The notes under the pieces: generated by a model | What the model was told of the DNA's origin: nothing | What the model saw: only the letters and a program-made list of their open reading frames with translations | Database searches by the model: none | In this document: positions 50,086 to 59,408 of the stretch, piece after piece | Layout of the letters: each line of letters starts with the position of its first letter | How positions within the stretch are numbered: position 1 is the first letter of the stretch | Position numbers and translations under genes: made by a program | Origin: PALSA-600 sp963842335 | Lineage (GTDB): Bacteria; Actinomycetota; Thermoleophilia; Gaiellales; Gaiellaceae | DNA length: 64,000 nucleotides | NCBI GenBank assembly: GCA_963842335.1 | Contig: CAWJGF010000010.1 | Coordinates: 310,001 to 374,000, forward strand | Direction of reading: 5' to 3'

Positions 50086-51403
50086 GAACAGGTTCCTCCT
50101 TCGGGACGAGACGGCGAAGACGTTCGAAACTGTGGTCGAGCTGCGCGATCGTGGCGCCGAGGTCGAAGACCTCGGCCAGGGCGGCGTCGCCCAGGCGAGT
50201 GGTGATCTCCGGGTCAGCCCGGACGAGCTCCGGGAAGTCGCGTTCCTCGTCCCATGCACGCATCGCATTGCGTTGCACGAGCCGGTAGGCATCTGCACGC
50301 TCGAGGCCGTCTTCGATCAGCGCCAGCAAGAGGCGATGCGAGAAGAACAGACCGTGCGACGACCAGAGGTTGCGCTCCATCCGTTCCGGATATACGACGA
50401 GTCCGTCGACGATCCAGGCGAAGCGATCGATCATGTAGTCGAGTGCGAGAAATGCGTCAGGGATGACGATGCGCTCGGCGGAGGAGTGGGAGATATCGCG
50501 TTCGTGCCAGAGAGGCATGTTCTCGAGGCCGACCACCGACGCGGCGCGGACAACTCGCGCAAGCCCAGAGATGCGCTCGGCGACCTTGGGGTTGCGTTTG
50601 TGCGGCATCGCGGACGAGCCCTTCATGCCGGCCTTGAACGGCTCCTCGACCTCGCGCACCTCCGTGCGCGCGAGATGACGGATTTCCGTCGCGAATCGGT
50701 CGAGGGAGGATGCGCAGATCGCGAGCGCCGACAGGAGCTCGGCGTGACGGTCGCGCGAGATCACCTGCGTTGAGACCGGATCGGGCTCGAGACCCAGACG
50801 GTGACACGCGATCCGCTCGACCTCTGGATCGATCGCCGCGTAGGTTCCGACCGTCCCGGAAAGCTGCCCGACGCGACAGCCCTCGAGAGCGGTTTCGACC
50901 CGGGAGCGCGCGCGGTCGAGCTCGAACGCCCAGCCGGCGAGCTTCCACCCGAACGTCGTTGGCTCGGCATGGATGCCGTGCGAACGGCCGATGCAGACCG
51001 TGCGACGGTGCTCCTCGGCGCGTTGCGCGACGGCGGCGAGCGCGCGCTCGATGCCCCGCACGATCACCGCGCCGGCGGCGCGAATCTGCAGCGCCAGCGC
51101 CGTGTCGACGACGTCGGAGGACGTCAGCCCGTAGTGCACCCAGCGGCCCTCAGGGCCGAGTTGCTCGGCCACGGCGTCGACGAACGCGGCGAGATCGTGA
51201 TCGGTGACCTGCTCGATCTCGGCGACGCGCGCCGCGGTCGGCGCCACGGCGGACGCACGAATCGCCGCGACGTCTTCGCGTGGTACCGCCCCGACTTCAG
51301 CCCAGCCGTCGAGCGCCGCCAACTCCACCTCGAGCCAACCTGCGAGCTTGCCCTCCTCCGACCAGATCCTGCTCATCTCCGGACGGGCGTAGCGTGCGAT
51401 CAC
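50078..51403 (-). CDS. purB: Adenylosuccinate lyase
   Basis: 441 residues from GTG. The fumarase-superfamily signature is GMKGSSAMPHKRNPKVAERI with the catalytic serine loop, HYGLTSSDVVDTALALQ, and GRSHGIHAEPTTFGWKLAGW with the general-acid histidine. It acts twice, releasing fumarate from SAICAR and adenylosuccinate. TACACT ends seven bases before the GTG, so an internal leaderless promoter in the block is likely even though purE lies just upstream. Confidence 0.95.
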   Translation of the reverse strand: MIARYARPEMSRIWSEEGKLAGWLEVELAALDGWAEVGAVPREDVAAIRASAVAPTAARVAEIEQVTDHDLAAFVDAVAEQLGPEGRWVHYGLTSSDVVDTALALQIRAAGAVIVRGIERALAAVAQRAEEHRRTVCIGRSHGIHAEPTTFGWKLAGWAFELDRARSRVETALEGCRVGQLSGTVGTYAAIDPEVERIACHRLGLEPDPVSTQVISRDRHAELLSALAICASSLDRFATEIRHLARTEVREVEEPFKAGMKGSSAMPHKRNPKVAERISGLARVVRAASVVGLENMPLWHERDISHSSAERIVIPDAFLALDYMIDRFAWIVDGLVVYPERMERNLWSSHGLFFSHRLLLALIEDGLERADAYRLVQRNAMRAWDEERDFPELVRADPEITTRLGDAALAEVFDLGATIAQLDHSFERLRRLVPKEEPVHA

Positions 51404-51410
51404 CTGGCCC

Positions 51411-51416
51411 AGTGTA
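51411..51416 (-). promoter_or_regulatory. Leaderless -10 box of purB
   Basis: TACACT on the minus strand, seven bases before GTG 51403. The same hexamer and distance precede purA (56538-56543), and the flanking bases are also similar, suggesting the two AMP-branch genes share promoter design. Confidence 0.5.
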
Positions 51417-51438
51417 GAGCGGCGTCAGGAGGGCGGCT

Positions 51439-51858
51439 CTACGAGGGCGGGAGAAGCGCCAAGATGCGCGCGGCGAGCACAGCCGCGTTCTTCGCGTTGT
51501 CGACTCCGACGGTGGCGACCGGCACGCCCGGGGGCATCTGGACGATCGAGAGCAGGGCGTCGAGCCCGTCGAGTACGGACATCGACGAGCGAAGCGGGAC
51601 TCCGATCACAGGCAACTCCGTGTGCGCAGCGACGACGCCGGGCAGTGCGGCCGCGAGACCGGCGCCGCAGATCAGCACCTTCAACCCACGAGCCGCGGCC
51701 CCCTTCGCGTACTCCGCGACGGCATCGGGTGCGCGGTGCGCAGAACGCACCTCGAACTCCCAGGTGATCCCACGAGAGTCCAACTCGTCGAGAGCCGCCT
51801 GCATGCGCGCGCGATCGGACTCCGACCCGACGAGGATCCCGACGAGCGGCTCAGGCAT
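51439..51858 (-). CDS. purE: N5-CAIR mutase (PurE), short form
   Basis: 139 residues from the ATG that overlaps purD by eight bases. VGILVGSESDRARMQAAL, VRSAHRAPDAVAEYA and ICGAGLAAALPGVVAAHTELPVIGVPL match PurE, with SIVQMPPGVPVATVGVDNAKNA after it. It lacks about 20-25 C-terminal residues of longer PurE proteins. Class I PurE needs PurK, which is absent from the window. It could use a PurK elsewhere or work as an AIR carboxylase. Confidence 0.9.
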   Translation of the reverse strand: MPEPLVGILVGSESDRARMQAALDELDSRGITWEFEVRSAHRAPDAVAEYAKGAAARGLKVLICGAGLAAALPGVVAAHTELPVIGVPLRSSMSVLDGLDALLSIVQMPPGVPVATVGVDNAKNAAVLAARILALLPPS

Positions 51859-53059
51859 GTGCAACCGCCGCGATGTCGTGCCGGAACTGGACGCCCTCGA
51901 AGGAAACGAGATCGACCGAGGCGTACGCCCGGTCGCGTGCCTCCGTGAGCGTGGGGCCGGTTCCGGTCACGGACAGGATTCTGCCGCCATTCGTCACCAC
52001 GCGCCCGTCCCTCGCCGCGGTACCGCTGTGGAAGACGAGCGCGCCGGTGGCCTCGGCCGACTCGAGGCCATCGATCGGGATGCCGGAGTAGTCGCTTCGA
52101 TCTGGATAGTCGGGTGCCGCCAGGATCACGGTGACAGCCGCCTCGCTCGAGGTGCCGAGCGAGATACCCGAGAGATCGCCGCACGCGGCAGCGGCGAGCG
52201 CCTCGAGCAGATCGCCCGTGAGGCGTGGCATCAAGACCTGCGTCTCGGGGTCGCCGAACCGCGCGTTGAACTCGAGGACCTTTGGCCCATCCGCGGTGAG
52301 CATCAGCCCTGCGAACAGGCATCCGACGAACGGGGCGCCGCGCCGGGCGAGCTCGTCGATCACCGGCTGGTGGATGCGTTCGACGAGCCCGGCCACGTCG
52401 TCCAGCCACGGCACGGGCGAGTAGGCGCCCATCCCGCCGGTGTTGGGCCCGACGTCGCCGTCGCCGATCCGCTTGAAGTCCTGGGCCGCCCCGAGCGGTA
52501 CGGCCCGGAGGCCGTCGGAGAGCGCGAACAGCGAGACCTCGTCCCCCTCGAGCAGCTCCTCGATCACGACATCGCCCCCGAACGCCTGCACCGCGTGCAG
52601 CGCGTCGGTGAGTGCTTCTTCTGTCTGGCAGACGAAGACACCCTTACCCGAGGCGAGGCCGTCGGCCTTCACCACACACGGGACCCGTGCGACCGGCAGC
52701 GTCGCCGCCATCGGCACTCCGGCAGTCCGGAGCACGTCCTTCGCGAAGGTCTTCGAGCCTTCGATGCGCGCTGCCGCTGCGCTCGGCCCAAAAACGGTGA
52801 TGCCACTCTGGCGCAACTCGTCCGCGACACCCGCGACAAGGGGGCCTTCGGGCCCGATGACGACGAGGTCGGTCGAGAGCGTCACCGCAAGACCGAGCAG
52901 GCCTTCTGCGTCTTCTGCTCGCACGGGATGGCACCTGCCCAGCGATGCGATGCCGGGATTGCCGGGCGCGGCGTGCAACTCGGTCAGATGTGGGCTCTGC
53001 GCGAGACGCCACGCGAGGGCGTGCTCGCGCGCTCCTGAACCGACGACGAGCACCTTCAC
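51851..53059 (-). CDS. purD: Phosphoribosylamine-glycine ligase (GARS)
   Basis: 402 residues from GTG 53059. VLVVGSGAREHALAWRLAQS begins the family; PSAAAARIEGSKTFAKDVLR, VVKADGLASGKGVFVCQT (ATP-grasp) and GCLFAGLMLTADGPKVLEFNARFGDPETQVL (metal and ADP site) follow. It attaches glycine to phosphoribosylamine. TAGACT ends seven bases before the start. The frame stays open far upstream, antisense to fdhD, but homology begins only here. Confidence 0.95.
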   Translation of the reverse strand: MKVLVVGSGAREHALAWRLAQSPHLTELHAAPGNPGIASLGRCHPVRAEDAEGLLGLAVTLSTDLVVIGPEGPLVAGVADELRQSGITVFGPSAAAARIEGSKTFAKDVLRTAGVPMAATLPVARVPCVVKADGLASGKGVFVCQTEEALTDALHAVQAFGGDVVIEELLEGDEVSLFALSDGLRAVPLGAAQDFKRIGDGDVGPNTGGMGAYSPVPWLDDVAGLVERIHQPVIDELARRGAPFVGCLFAGLMLTADGPKVLEFNARFGDPETQVLMPRLTGDLLEALAAAACGDLSGISLGTSSEAAVTVILAAPDYPDRSDYSGIPIDGLESAEATGALVFHSGTAARDGRVVTNGGRILSVTGTGPTLTEARDRAYASVDLVSFEGVQFRHDIAAVAHA

Positions 53060-53066
53060 GGCGGCG

Positions 53067-53072
53067 AGTCTA
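53067..53072 (-). promoter_or_regulatory. Leaderless -10 box of purD
   Basis: TAGACT on the minus strand, seven bases before GTG 53059, at the head of the purD-E-B-C-S-Q block. Confidence 0.5.
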
Positions 53073-53129
53073 CTCCTAGGGTTGGCGGGGCACGTTTGGC
53101 GCGCGGGCTCCGGTGGGTAGCTCTTGCTC

Positions 53130-53465
53130 ATGCACGAACCGGGGCTCGACGAGCATCTCTGGATCACCGAATGGGAGGCGCTGGATTTCGTGGTGCGTGA
53201 CTCGCCCGCGGAAGCGCTCTCCGAACTGGACGACCTCGTCGCTCGCATGATGGAGGCTCGCGGCATCGCGCTCGAGGAACGTGACGGCGGAGAGGTGAGC
53301 GACCCGGAGACGACGCGCGAGTTTGCAGAAGCACGGCGAATCACGCAAGAGGTCGATTCCGGTGAGTCGTACGACCCTGGGGATGTGGCGGTCGCTGTCG
53401 AGGCATATCGAGGGCTGTACTCCGCCCTGCTCGAGCTCGGTCCCGCCGCAGGCACCTCCGACTGA
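53130..53465 (+). CDS. Small acidic hypothetical protein
   Basis: 111 residues with no cysteine. EWEALDFVVRDSPAEALSELDDL and RRITQEVDSGESYDPGDVAVAVEAY are amphipathic helices. It precedes fdhD by 14 bp and may be co-transcribed with it and mobA. No family recognised. An in-frame TTG two codons earlier is an alternative start. Confidence 0.5.
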   Translation: MHEPGLDEHLWITEWEALDFVVRDSPAEALSELDDLVARMMEARGIALEERDGGEVSDPETTREFAEARRITQEVDSGESYDPGDVAVAVEAYRGLYSALLELGPAAGTSD

Positions 53466-53479
53466 CCGATACTCCTCCC

Positions 53480-54256
53480 ATGGAGGCGCCCCCGTATTCG
53501 ACGGCGCGCGTTGAGGTCGTCCGTGTTCCCGACGGTGCGACCGATGACGTGGTCGCGGTCGAGGAGCCGCTCGAGATCCGTATCGGCGGACAGCCGGTGG
53601 CCGTGACGATGCGGACGCCCGGGCACGACGAAGAGCTCGCACTGGGCTTCGCACTCTCCGAAGGACTGCGGCCACGCGGCGCTCGAATGCCGGACGACCT
53701 CTCCGCCAACACGATCGAGCTCGACGCGCCCGGGTTCGATCCGGCGCGCCTCGTGCGCAGCTTCTACACGTCGTCGTCGTGCGGTGTCTGTGGCAAGGGA
53801 GCGCTCGAGGCCGTCGAGGTGGAGGCGCCGCGGATCGTGAGCGATCTTCGCGTCGAAGGCTCGCTCATCGCCGGACTGCCCGATCGCCTGCGTCAAGCAC
53901 AGCCCGGGTTCGCAGCAACCGGAGGTCTGCACGCCACCGGCCTCTTCGACGAGCATGGCGCGCTGCTCTGCTCGCGCGAGGACGTGGGGCGTCACAACGC
54001 GTTCGACAAGGTGGTCGGCTGGGCGTTCGGCGAGGGGCGACTGCCGCTCATCCGGTCGATCATCTGCGTCAGCGGGCGCCTGTCCTTTGAGCTCGTGCAG
54101 AAGGCTGCCGTCGCCGGCTGTCCGGTGCTCGTCGCGGTTGGCGCCCCCTCGTCGCTCGCCGTCGAACTGGCACGCGACCGTGGCGTGACGCTTTGCGGCT
54201 TCGTCCGCGGCGGCCGGATGAATATCTATTCCGAACCGTGGCGCATCGTCCGCTGA
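53480..54256 (+). CDS. fdhD: Formate dehydrogenase accessory sulfurtransferase
   Basis: 258 residues. TSSSCGVCGKGALE holds the sulfur-carrying cysteines C101-x2-C104. MRTPGHDEELALGFALSEG, ATGGLHATGLFD and DVGRHNAFDKVVGWAF are the family's other conserved blocks. FdhD passes sulfur from a cysteine desulfurase to the molybdenum cofactor of formate dehydrogenases. The next gene, mobA, overlaps it by 19 bp. No dehydrogenase gene is in the window. Confidence 0.93.
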   Translation: MEAPPYSTARVEVVRVPDGATDDVVAVEEPLEIRIGGQPVAVTMRTPGHDEELALGFALSEGLRPRGARMPDDLSANTIELDAPGFDPARLVRSFYTSSSCGVCGKGALEAVEVEAPRIVSDLRVEGSLIAGLPDRLRQAQPGFAATGGLHATGLFDEHGALLCSREDVGRHNAFDKVVGWAFGEGRLPLIRSIICVSGRLSFELVQKAAVAGCPVLVAVGAPSSLAVELARDRGVTLCGFVRGGRMNIYSEPWRIVR

Positions 54257-54786
54257 CGGGTGTGCTGCTCGTCGGCGGCGCGAGCCGCCGCTTCGGCACT
54301 CCGAAGGCTCTCGCGATCCTCGCAGGTGAGACGCTCGCTGATCGCGGCCGGCGCGTCCTCGCCGAGGCGTGCGACGAAGTGCTGGTGGTCGGCAAGGCCG
54401 GTGAGCTCCCCTTCGACGTGATCGACGACTCGGCCGCTGTGCGCGCGCCGATCGCCGGTGTGGTGGCCGGCCTGCGGGCCGCCCGGCACGAGGTCGTGGT
54501 TTTTCTCCCGGTCGACTGCCCGTCCGTGACCGCCGCCGTGCTGCGGCGCCTCGGCGATGCGTGCGCCGACGCAGCAGTGCCCCAAACTGGCCCGCTCCCA
54601 GGCGCGTGGGCCAAGAGCGCGCTGCCCCTGCTCGAGCGACGTCTGGCAGACGGTCCACTCGCGCTGTACCGCACCTACGAGGAATTGGACGTCGTCGAGG
54701 TGACGGTCGACCCAGCGCTCGTCGCAGACGTCGACACCCGAGCCGAGCTGGACGAGCTCGTCGCCCGCCAGACCCGACCGCGCTGA
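54238..54786 (+). CDS. mobA: Molybdenum cofactor guanylyltransferase
   Basis: 182 residues from GTG 54238. TGVLLVGGASRRFGTPKALA is the nucleotide-binding L-x-G-G-x-S-x-R-x-G-x-x-K motif, and VVFLPVDCPSVTAAVL the metal-binding D motif. It attaches GMP to molybdopterin, giving the MGD form used by formate dehydrogenases, in agreement with fdhD and with selC at 63.1 kb. Confidence 0.85.
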   Translation: MAHRPLTGVLLVGGASRRFGTPKALAILAGETLADRGRRVLAEACDEVLVVGKAGELPFDVIDDSAAVRAPIAGVVAGLRAARHEVVVFLPVDCPSVTAAVLRRLGDACADAAVPQTGPLPGAWAKSALPLLERRLADGPLALYRTYEELDVVEVTVDPALVADVDTRAELDELVARQTRPR

Positions 54787-55067
54787 CCCCGTGGATCGAC
54801 GGTCACCGTCTCGTCACACTTGGTCAGACCAATGTCGGAGTGCGGATCGGGTTGGTCAGGCGGTTTCTGTGTCCCGCCTCACCCTTATCGGCCGTGTCCC
54901 GACGCCGAGGGCCGCAGGCCGGGGCGCGGCAGGTTGTTGATCGTTCGTCACACTTCGGTAACCCTCGTTTGGCGACCTCGCACGGCTCGACCTCACATGG
55001 CTCGGACTGACAGGTCGACCTGATGTGGCTCGACCTAAGGCGGCTCTGGACGGTGTGGCGGTCCCGG

Positions 55068-55261
55068 TCAGGTGGGGTCGCGGCGGGACTCGGCGGCGTT
55101 CGTCGCGCGCCGGTCGGCGTCCATCCGGCGGCGCCGCTGCTCGTCCGGGTCGTTTCGTGCGCCCCGCATGAAGGCCCACGTGATCCCGACCGTGACGAGC
55201 ACGGGCACGAAGATCGAGACAGCGACGATCACCTGCGTCCAGACGGACGCGGTGTACGCGA

Positions 55262-55265
<4 letters not shown>
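55068..55265 (-). CDS. Small single-pass membrane protein downstream of purA
   Basis: 65 residues from GTG 55265, overlapping purA as GTGA. One membrane segment (QVIVAVSIFVPVLVTVGITWAFM) is followed by a charged tail with RRRRMDADRR. Translational coupling to purA suggests a real gene. Unknown function. Confidence 0.55.
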
Positions 55266-56530
<1,265 letters not shown>

Positions 56531-56537
56531 GTGGGCC

Positions 56538-56543
56538 AGTGTA
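56538..56543 (-). promoter_or_regulatory. Leaderless -10 box of purA
   Basis: TACACT on the minus strand ends seven bases before GTG 56530. Confidence 0.5.
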
Positions 56544-56591
56544 GTCCGGAGGCTCGACGGCGGGGGAAGCCTCCGATCAACCCGTCAGGGG

Positions 56592-56807
56592 CTACGACAC
56601 GCGGGCGAGTGACCGCACGACGCGGCGCACGACGATGCGGTGACCGCGGCGGCACGTGGTGAACCCGACGTCGGCGTCCCGGCGCAGCGTTCCGTGCACG
56701 ACGCAGGTTTCGGCCGCGAGCGACTCGCGGACCGCCAGGCATGCCTCGCACGGTTCATCGAAGGATGTTGCCTCCGGGCCGAGCCAGACATGCTGCCGCT
56801 CGATCAT
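56592..56807 (-). CDS. Cysteine microprotein B (zinc-ribbon-like)
   Basis: 71 residues, starting inside the stop of microprotein A (ATGA). It has CEAC at 20-23, an odd C at 35, and TTCRRGHRIVVRRVVR at the end. The order C-x2-C, then C-x3-G-H could form a zinc knuckle. It shares with A the phrases V-W/x-L-x-P-x-ATSF, V-x-GTL and C-x3-GH-x-IV-RRV, so the two are tandem paralogues. Last gene of the rpsF-dnaB strand before purA. Confidence 0.6.
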   Translation of the reverse strand: MIERQHVWLGPEATSFDEPCEACLAVRESLAAETCVVHGTLRRDADVGFTTCRRGHRIVVRRVVRSLARVS

Positions 56808-57070
56808 CGAAGCTGCAGTTGCCGATCGTCGTGGCGTTGCAAGCCCGGTGGTCGCTCGACCCGCCGCAGGACTATCTCGTGGCCGGCCGCGCACCGCCCG
56901 AGGGCGAGCTCGGTCTCGAGTTCGAGCGTGCCGCGCACGCTCGCGACCGCGAGTGCGTCGGTGAAGAGCGCGCCCGAGCGGCGGGCGGACTCGAGGCACA
57001 GCTCGCACAGGCAGGAGAACGACGTCGCCGACGGCGAGAGCCACACCGTCGTCTGAGCTCCCGCACTCAT
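56804..57070 (-). CDS. Cysteine microprotein A (zinc-ribbon-like)
   Basis: 88 residues, starting inside the dnaB stop (ATGA overlap), so translation is coupled to the helicase. SFSCLCELCLESARRSG has three cysteines in C-x-C-x2-C spacing, and LGRCAAGHEIVLRRVER is the C-x3-GH block. Its last 20 residues are charged and have no counterpart in B. I do not recognise a family; a nucleic-acid or cofactor role is a guess. Confidence 0.6.
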   Translation of the reverse strand: MSAGAQTTVWLSPSATSFSCLCELCLESARRSGALFTDALAVASVRGTLELETELALGRCAAGHEIVLRRVERPPGLQRHDDRQLQLR

Positions 57071-58503
57071 GCGGCCGCCAGATCTGCGAACTTCGCATAG
57101 CGCTTTTGGAACGCGAGCTTGATGCCGTCGGTCGCGCCATTCCGGTGCTTGGCCAGAATCAGCTCGGCGATACCCGCAGACTCCGTCTCTTCGGGGTTGT
57201 AGTACTCGTCGCGGTAGACAAACATCACGAGGTCGGCGTCCTGCTCGATCGATCCCGACTCACGCAGATCGGAAAGAATGGGGCGCTTGTCGTGCCGTTG
57301 CTCGACGGCGCGCGACAGCTGGGAGAGCGCGATGATCGGAACGTCGAGGTCGCGAGCGAGCACCTTGAGCGAGCGCGAGATCTGCGATACCTCTTGCACC
57401 CGGTTCTCGACCGACTGACCGCTCGTCATGAGCTGGAGGTAGTCGACGATCACCAGGCCGAGCGTCGGCTCGCGCAATTTCAGGCGGCGGAGCTTCGACC
57501 GGATCTCCATCATCGTGATCGAGCCCGTGTCGTCGACGTAGATCGGTGCCTTCGCCAGCTTGTCGCACGCAGCGGTCAGCCTCGGCCAGTCGTCGACGGC
57601 GAGCTTGCCGGTGCGCAGGCGCTGCGACTCCACCTTTCCCTCGGAGCACATCAGCCGCTGCGTCACTTCGGACTTCGACATCTCGAGCGTGAAGAGCGCC
57701 ACCGGACGCTCGTGACGAACCGCGAGATTGGCTGCCATGCCCAGTGCGAGCGCCGACTTTCCCATCGACGGCCGCGCGGCGATGATGATCAAGTTGCCGG
57801 GCTGGAAGCCGGCGGTGAGCCGGTCGAGGTCGCGATAGCCCGATGCCGTGCCGGTGATGTCGCTGCCCGCTTCGTACAGCTTGGTGATCGTCTCGAACGA
57901 TTCCTTCAACAGGTCGTCGATGTGCGCGAACTCGGTCGTCACACGTTGCTGCGAGAGGTCGAAGACGATCTTCTCGGCGCGGTCGACCAGCTCGACCGTC
58001 TCGCCCGGGCGGTCGAACCCGAGCCGCGCGATGTCGTTGCCGGCGCGAATGAGCCCGCGCAGCGTCGCCATCTCGCTGACGATGCGCGCGTAGTGCGACG
58101 CATTGGACGCGGCCGGGACGAGCGCAGCGAGCTCGTGCACGCGCTCGGCGCCCCCAATCGCCGTGAGCGTCCCGGCGCGATCGAGCTCGTCGACGACGGT
58201 GATCGCGTCGACCGGCTCGCCCTTCGCGTAGAGGGCGAGGATGGCCTTGTAGATGTGCCCGTGGCTCTCGCGGTAGAAGTCGGCCGCGTTGATGTTGGTC
58301 GACTCCGTGACCGCCCCGATCGCAAGCGGCGACAGCATCATCGCGCCGAGGACGGACTCCTCGGCGTCGAGGTTCTGCGGCGGGATCGGGGCGGTCGCGA
58401 GAGCCGGGGCGGGGGTGGCCATCCGCGCATAGTGAACCGGGCTTTCGTCCTCACCGGAAGGGCTGTGGGTAACCGTCGAACCCGGGTCGGGAGGTGGGCG
58501 CAT
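57067..58503 (-). CDS. dnaB: Replicative DNA helicase
   Basis: 478 residues, no intein. N-terminal hexamerisation domain (QNLDAEESVLGAMMLSP), linker, then RecA-like motor: Walker A ARPSMGKSALALGMA, Walker B LVIVDYLQLM, and SRSLKVLARDLDVPIIALSQLSR (H3/H4). The ATG at 58503 is preceded by a perfect TATAAT at six bases. A start at the inner methionine (58422) is possible, but the box supports 58503. It lies next to rplI, rpsR, ssb and rpsF, the usual order. Confidence 0.95.
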   Translation of the reverse strand: MRPPPDPGSTVTHSPSGEDESPVHYARMATPAPALATAPIPPQNLDAEESVLGAMMLSPLAIGAVTESTNINAADFYRESHGHIYKAILALYAKGEPVDAITVVDELDRAGTLTAIGGAERVHELAALVPAASNASHYARIVSEMATLRGLIRAGNDIARLGFDRPGETVELVDRAEKIVFDLSQQRVTTEFAHIDDLLKESFETITKLYEAGSDITGTASGYRDLDRLTAGFQPGNLIIIAARPSMGKSALALGMAANLAVRHERPVALFTLEMSKSEVTQRLMCSEGKVESQRLRTGKLAVDDWPRLTAACDKLAKAPIYVDDTGSITMMEIRSKLRRLKLREPTLGLVIVDYLQLMTSGQSVENRVQEVSQISRSLKVLARDLDVPIIALSQLSRAVEQRHDKRPILSDLRESGSIEQDADLVMFVYRDEYYNPEETESAGIAELILAKHRNGATDGIKLAFQKRYAKFADLAAA

Positions 58504-58509
58504 GCAGGG

Positions 58510-58515
58510 ATTATA
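58510..58515 (-). promoter_or_regulatory. Leaderless -10 box of dnaB
   Basis: TATAAT on the minus strand, six bases before ATG 58503. It is the best match to a consensus -10 in the window. No convincing -35 element is seen 16-18 bases upstream. Confidence 0.6.
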
Positions 58516-58580
58516 GAACAGGTGTTCGTGCGCTGATAGTGGACAGAACGGACGGTATTTGCGGCAGATTTCGGCCGAGA

Positions 58581-58651
58581 TCCACAGGCTCGGGCGCCCT
58601 GTGGATAGCCGGTGGGCAGTCGTCCACAGGCCGGTGGAGGGCCTGTGGACG
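58581..58651. repeat. Cluster of TCCACA/TGTGGA inverted repeats between rplI and dnaB
   Basis: Four copies of tccaca/tgtgga lie at 58581, 58600, 58623 and 58644. They form two hairpins: tccacagg/cctgtgga (58581-58588 with 58598-58605), and the longer cgtccacaggcc/ggcctgtggacg (58621-58632 with 58640-58651, seven-base loop). The second is placed 20 bp after the rplI stop and may be its terminator. The repeated TATCCACA-like core resembles DnaA boxes, one base off the consensus TTATCCACA. Confidence 0.55.
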
Positions 58652-58671
58652 AGCGCTGAGAAGCGGTGCCG

Positions 58672-59400
58672 CTAGGACGGTTCGTCGACGGACGCGTCTG
58701 CGTCCTCGACGGCCGGTTCGGCCGCGTCGCCGCCAGGAATGGCTTCGGCTTCGGCTTCGGCGGGCGCGACCGCCGGCCCCTCATCGTCCGCGGAGGCGAG
58801 CTCCGCCTCTGCCCGCTCTGCCGCGGTCTGGGTCGGAGGGGTATCACTGACCTCCTCGAAGAGGTCGGCGTCCCGAGCCGCTTGCGCAGCGACCTCGGCT
58901 GCGGCGGTCTCCTCGGCCTCGAGCGCGTCGAGCTCGGCCTGCGGCGGCAACTCCTCGCCCTCGGGGGCGACGACCAGCTTCAGCTCGGCCGTGACGTCGG
59001 CGAAGATCTCGACCGGCACGGTGTAGCGGCCGATCCGCTTGATCGCGTCCATGCCGAGCTTGCGGCGGTCGACGCGGATCTTCTCCGTGTCCCAGAGGCG
59101 GTCGGCGACGTTCGTCGGGGTGACCGAGCCGAACAGGGTGCCCGTCGGGCCGGCGTTCACGTCGAAGCGCAGCTCGAGCGCTTGGAGGCGGTTCACGATC
59201 GCCTGAGCCTCGTCGCTCGTCTGAGCCTCGTGGCGCGCCCGCTGCTCGTCGCGCTTCTGCAGTTCGCGCACGAGCGCCGGCGTCGCCGGCTCGGCGAGCC
59301 CACGCGGGAGCAGGAAGTTGCGCGCGAACCCGCGGGCAACGTTCACGACCTCGCCACGGAGGCCTGTGCCGTCGACGTCCTGCTTGAGGATGACTTCCAT
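58672..59400 (-). CDS. rplI: Ribosomal protein L9 with long acidic tail
   Basis: 242 residues, about 90 longer than standard L9. MEVILKQDVDGTGLRGEVVNVARGFARNFLLPRGLA is the diagnostic N-domain; the C-domain runs to about residue 150 (GRYTVPVEIFADVTAELKLVV). The rest is alanine/glutamate-rich (LEAEETAAAEVAAQAARDAD) with many acidic residues. L9 sits near the L1 stalk base. The start at 59400 matches the family. Confidence 0.95.
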   Translation of the reverse strand: MEVILKQDVDGTGLRGEVVNVARGFARNFLLPRGLAEPATPALVRELQKRDEQRARHEAQTSDEAQAIVNRLQALELRFDVNAGPTGTLFGSVTPTNVADRLWDTEKIRVDRRKLGMDAIKRIGRYTVPVEIFADVTAELKLVVAPEGEELPPQAELDALEAEETAAAEVAAQAARDADLFEEVSDTPPTQTAAERAEAELASADDEGPAVAPAEAEAEAIPGGDAAEPAVEDADASVDEPS

Positions 59401-59408
59401 CGCGAGGG

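Noticed and set aside
50801..53038. A 745-codon plus-strand frame through purB, purE and purD
   Set aside because: It is antisense to three certain enzymes and has no domain resemblance.
51851..54658. A 935-codon minus-strand frame spanning purD and the fdhD/mobA region
   Set aside because: Homology to PurD begins at the GTG at 53059. The upstream part is antisense to fdhD and mobA, which are clearly real, and long open frames on both strands are expected at high GC.
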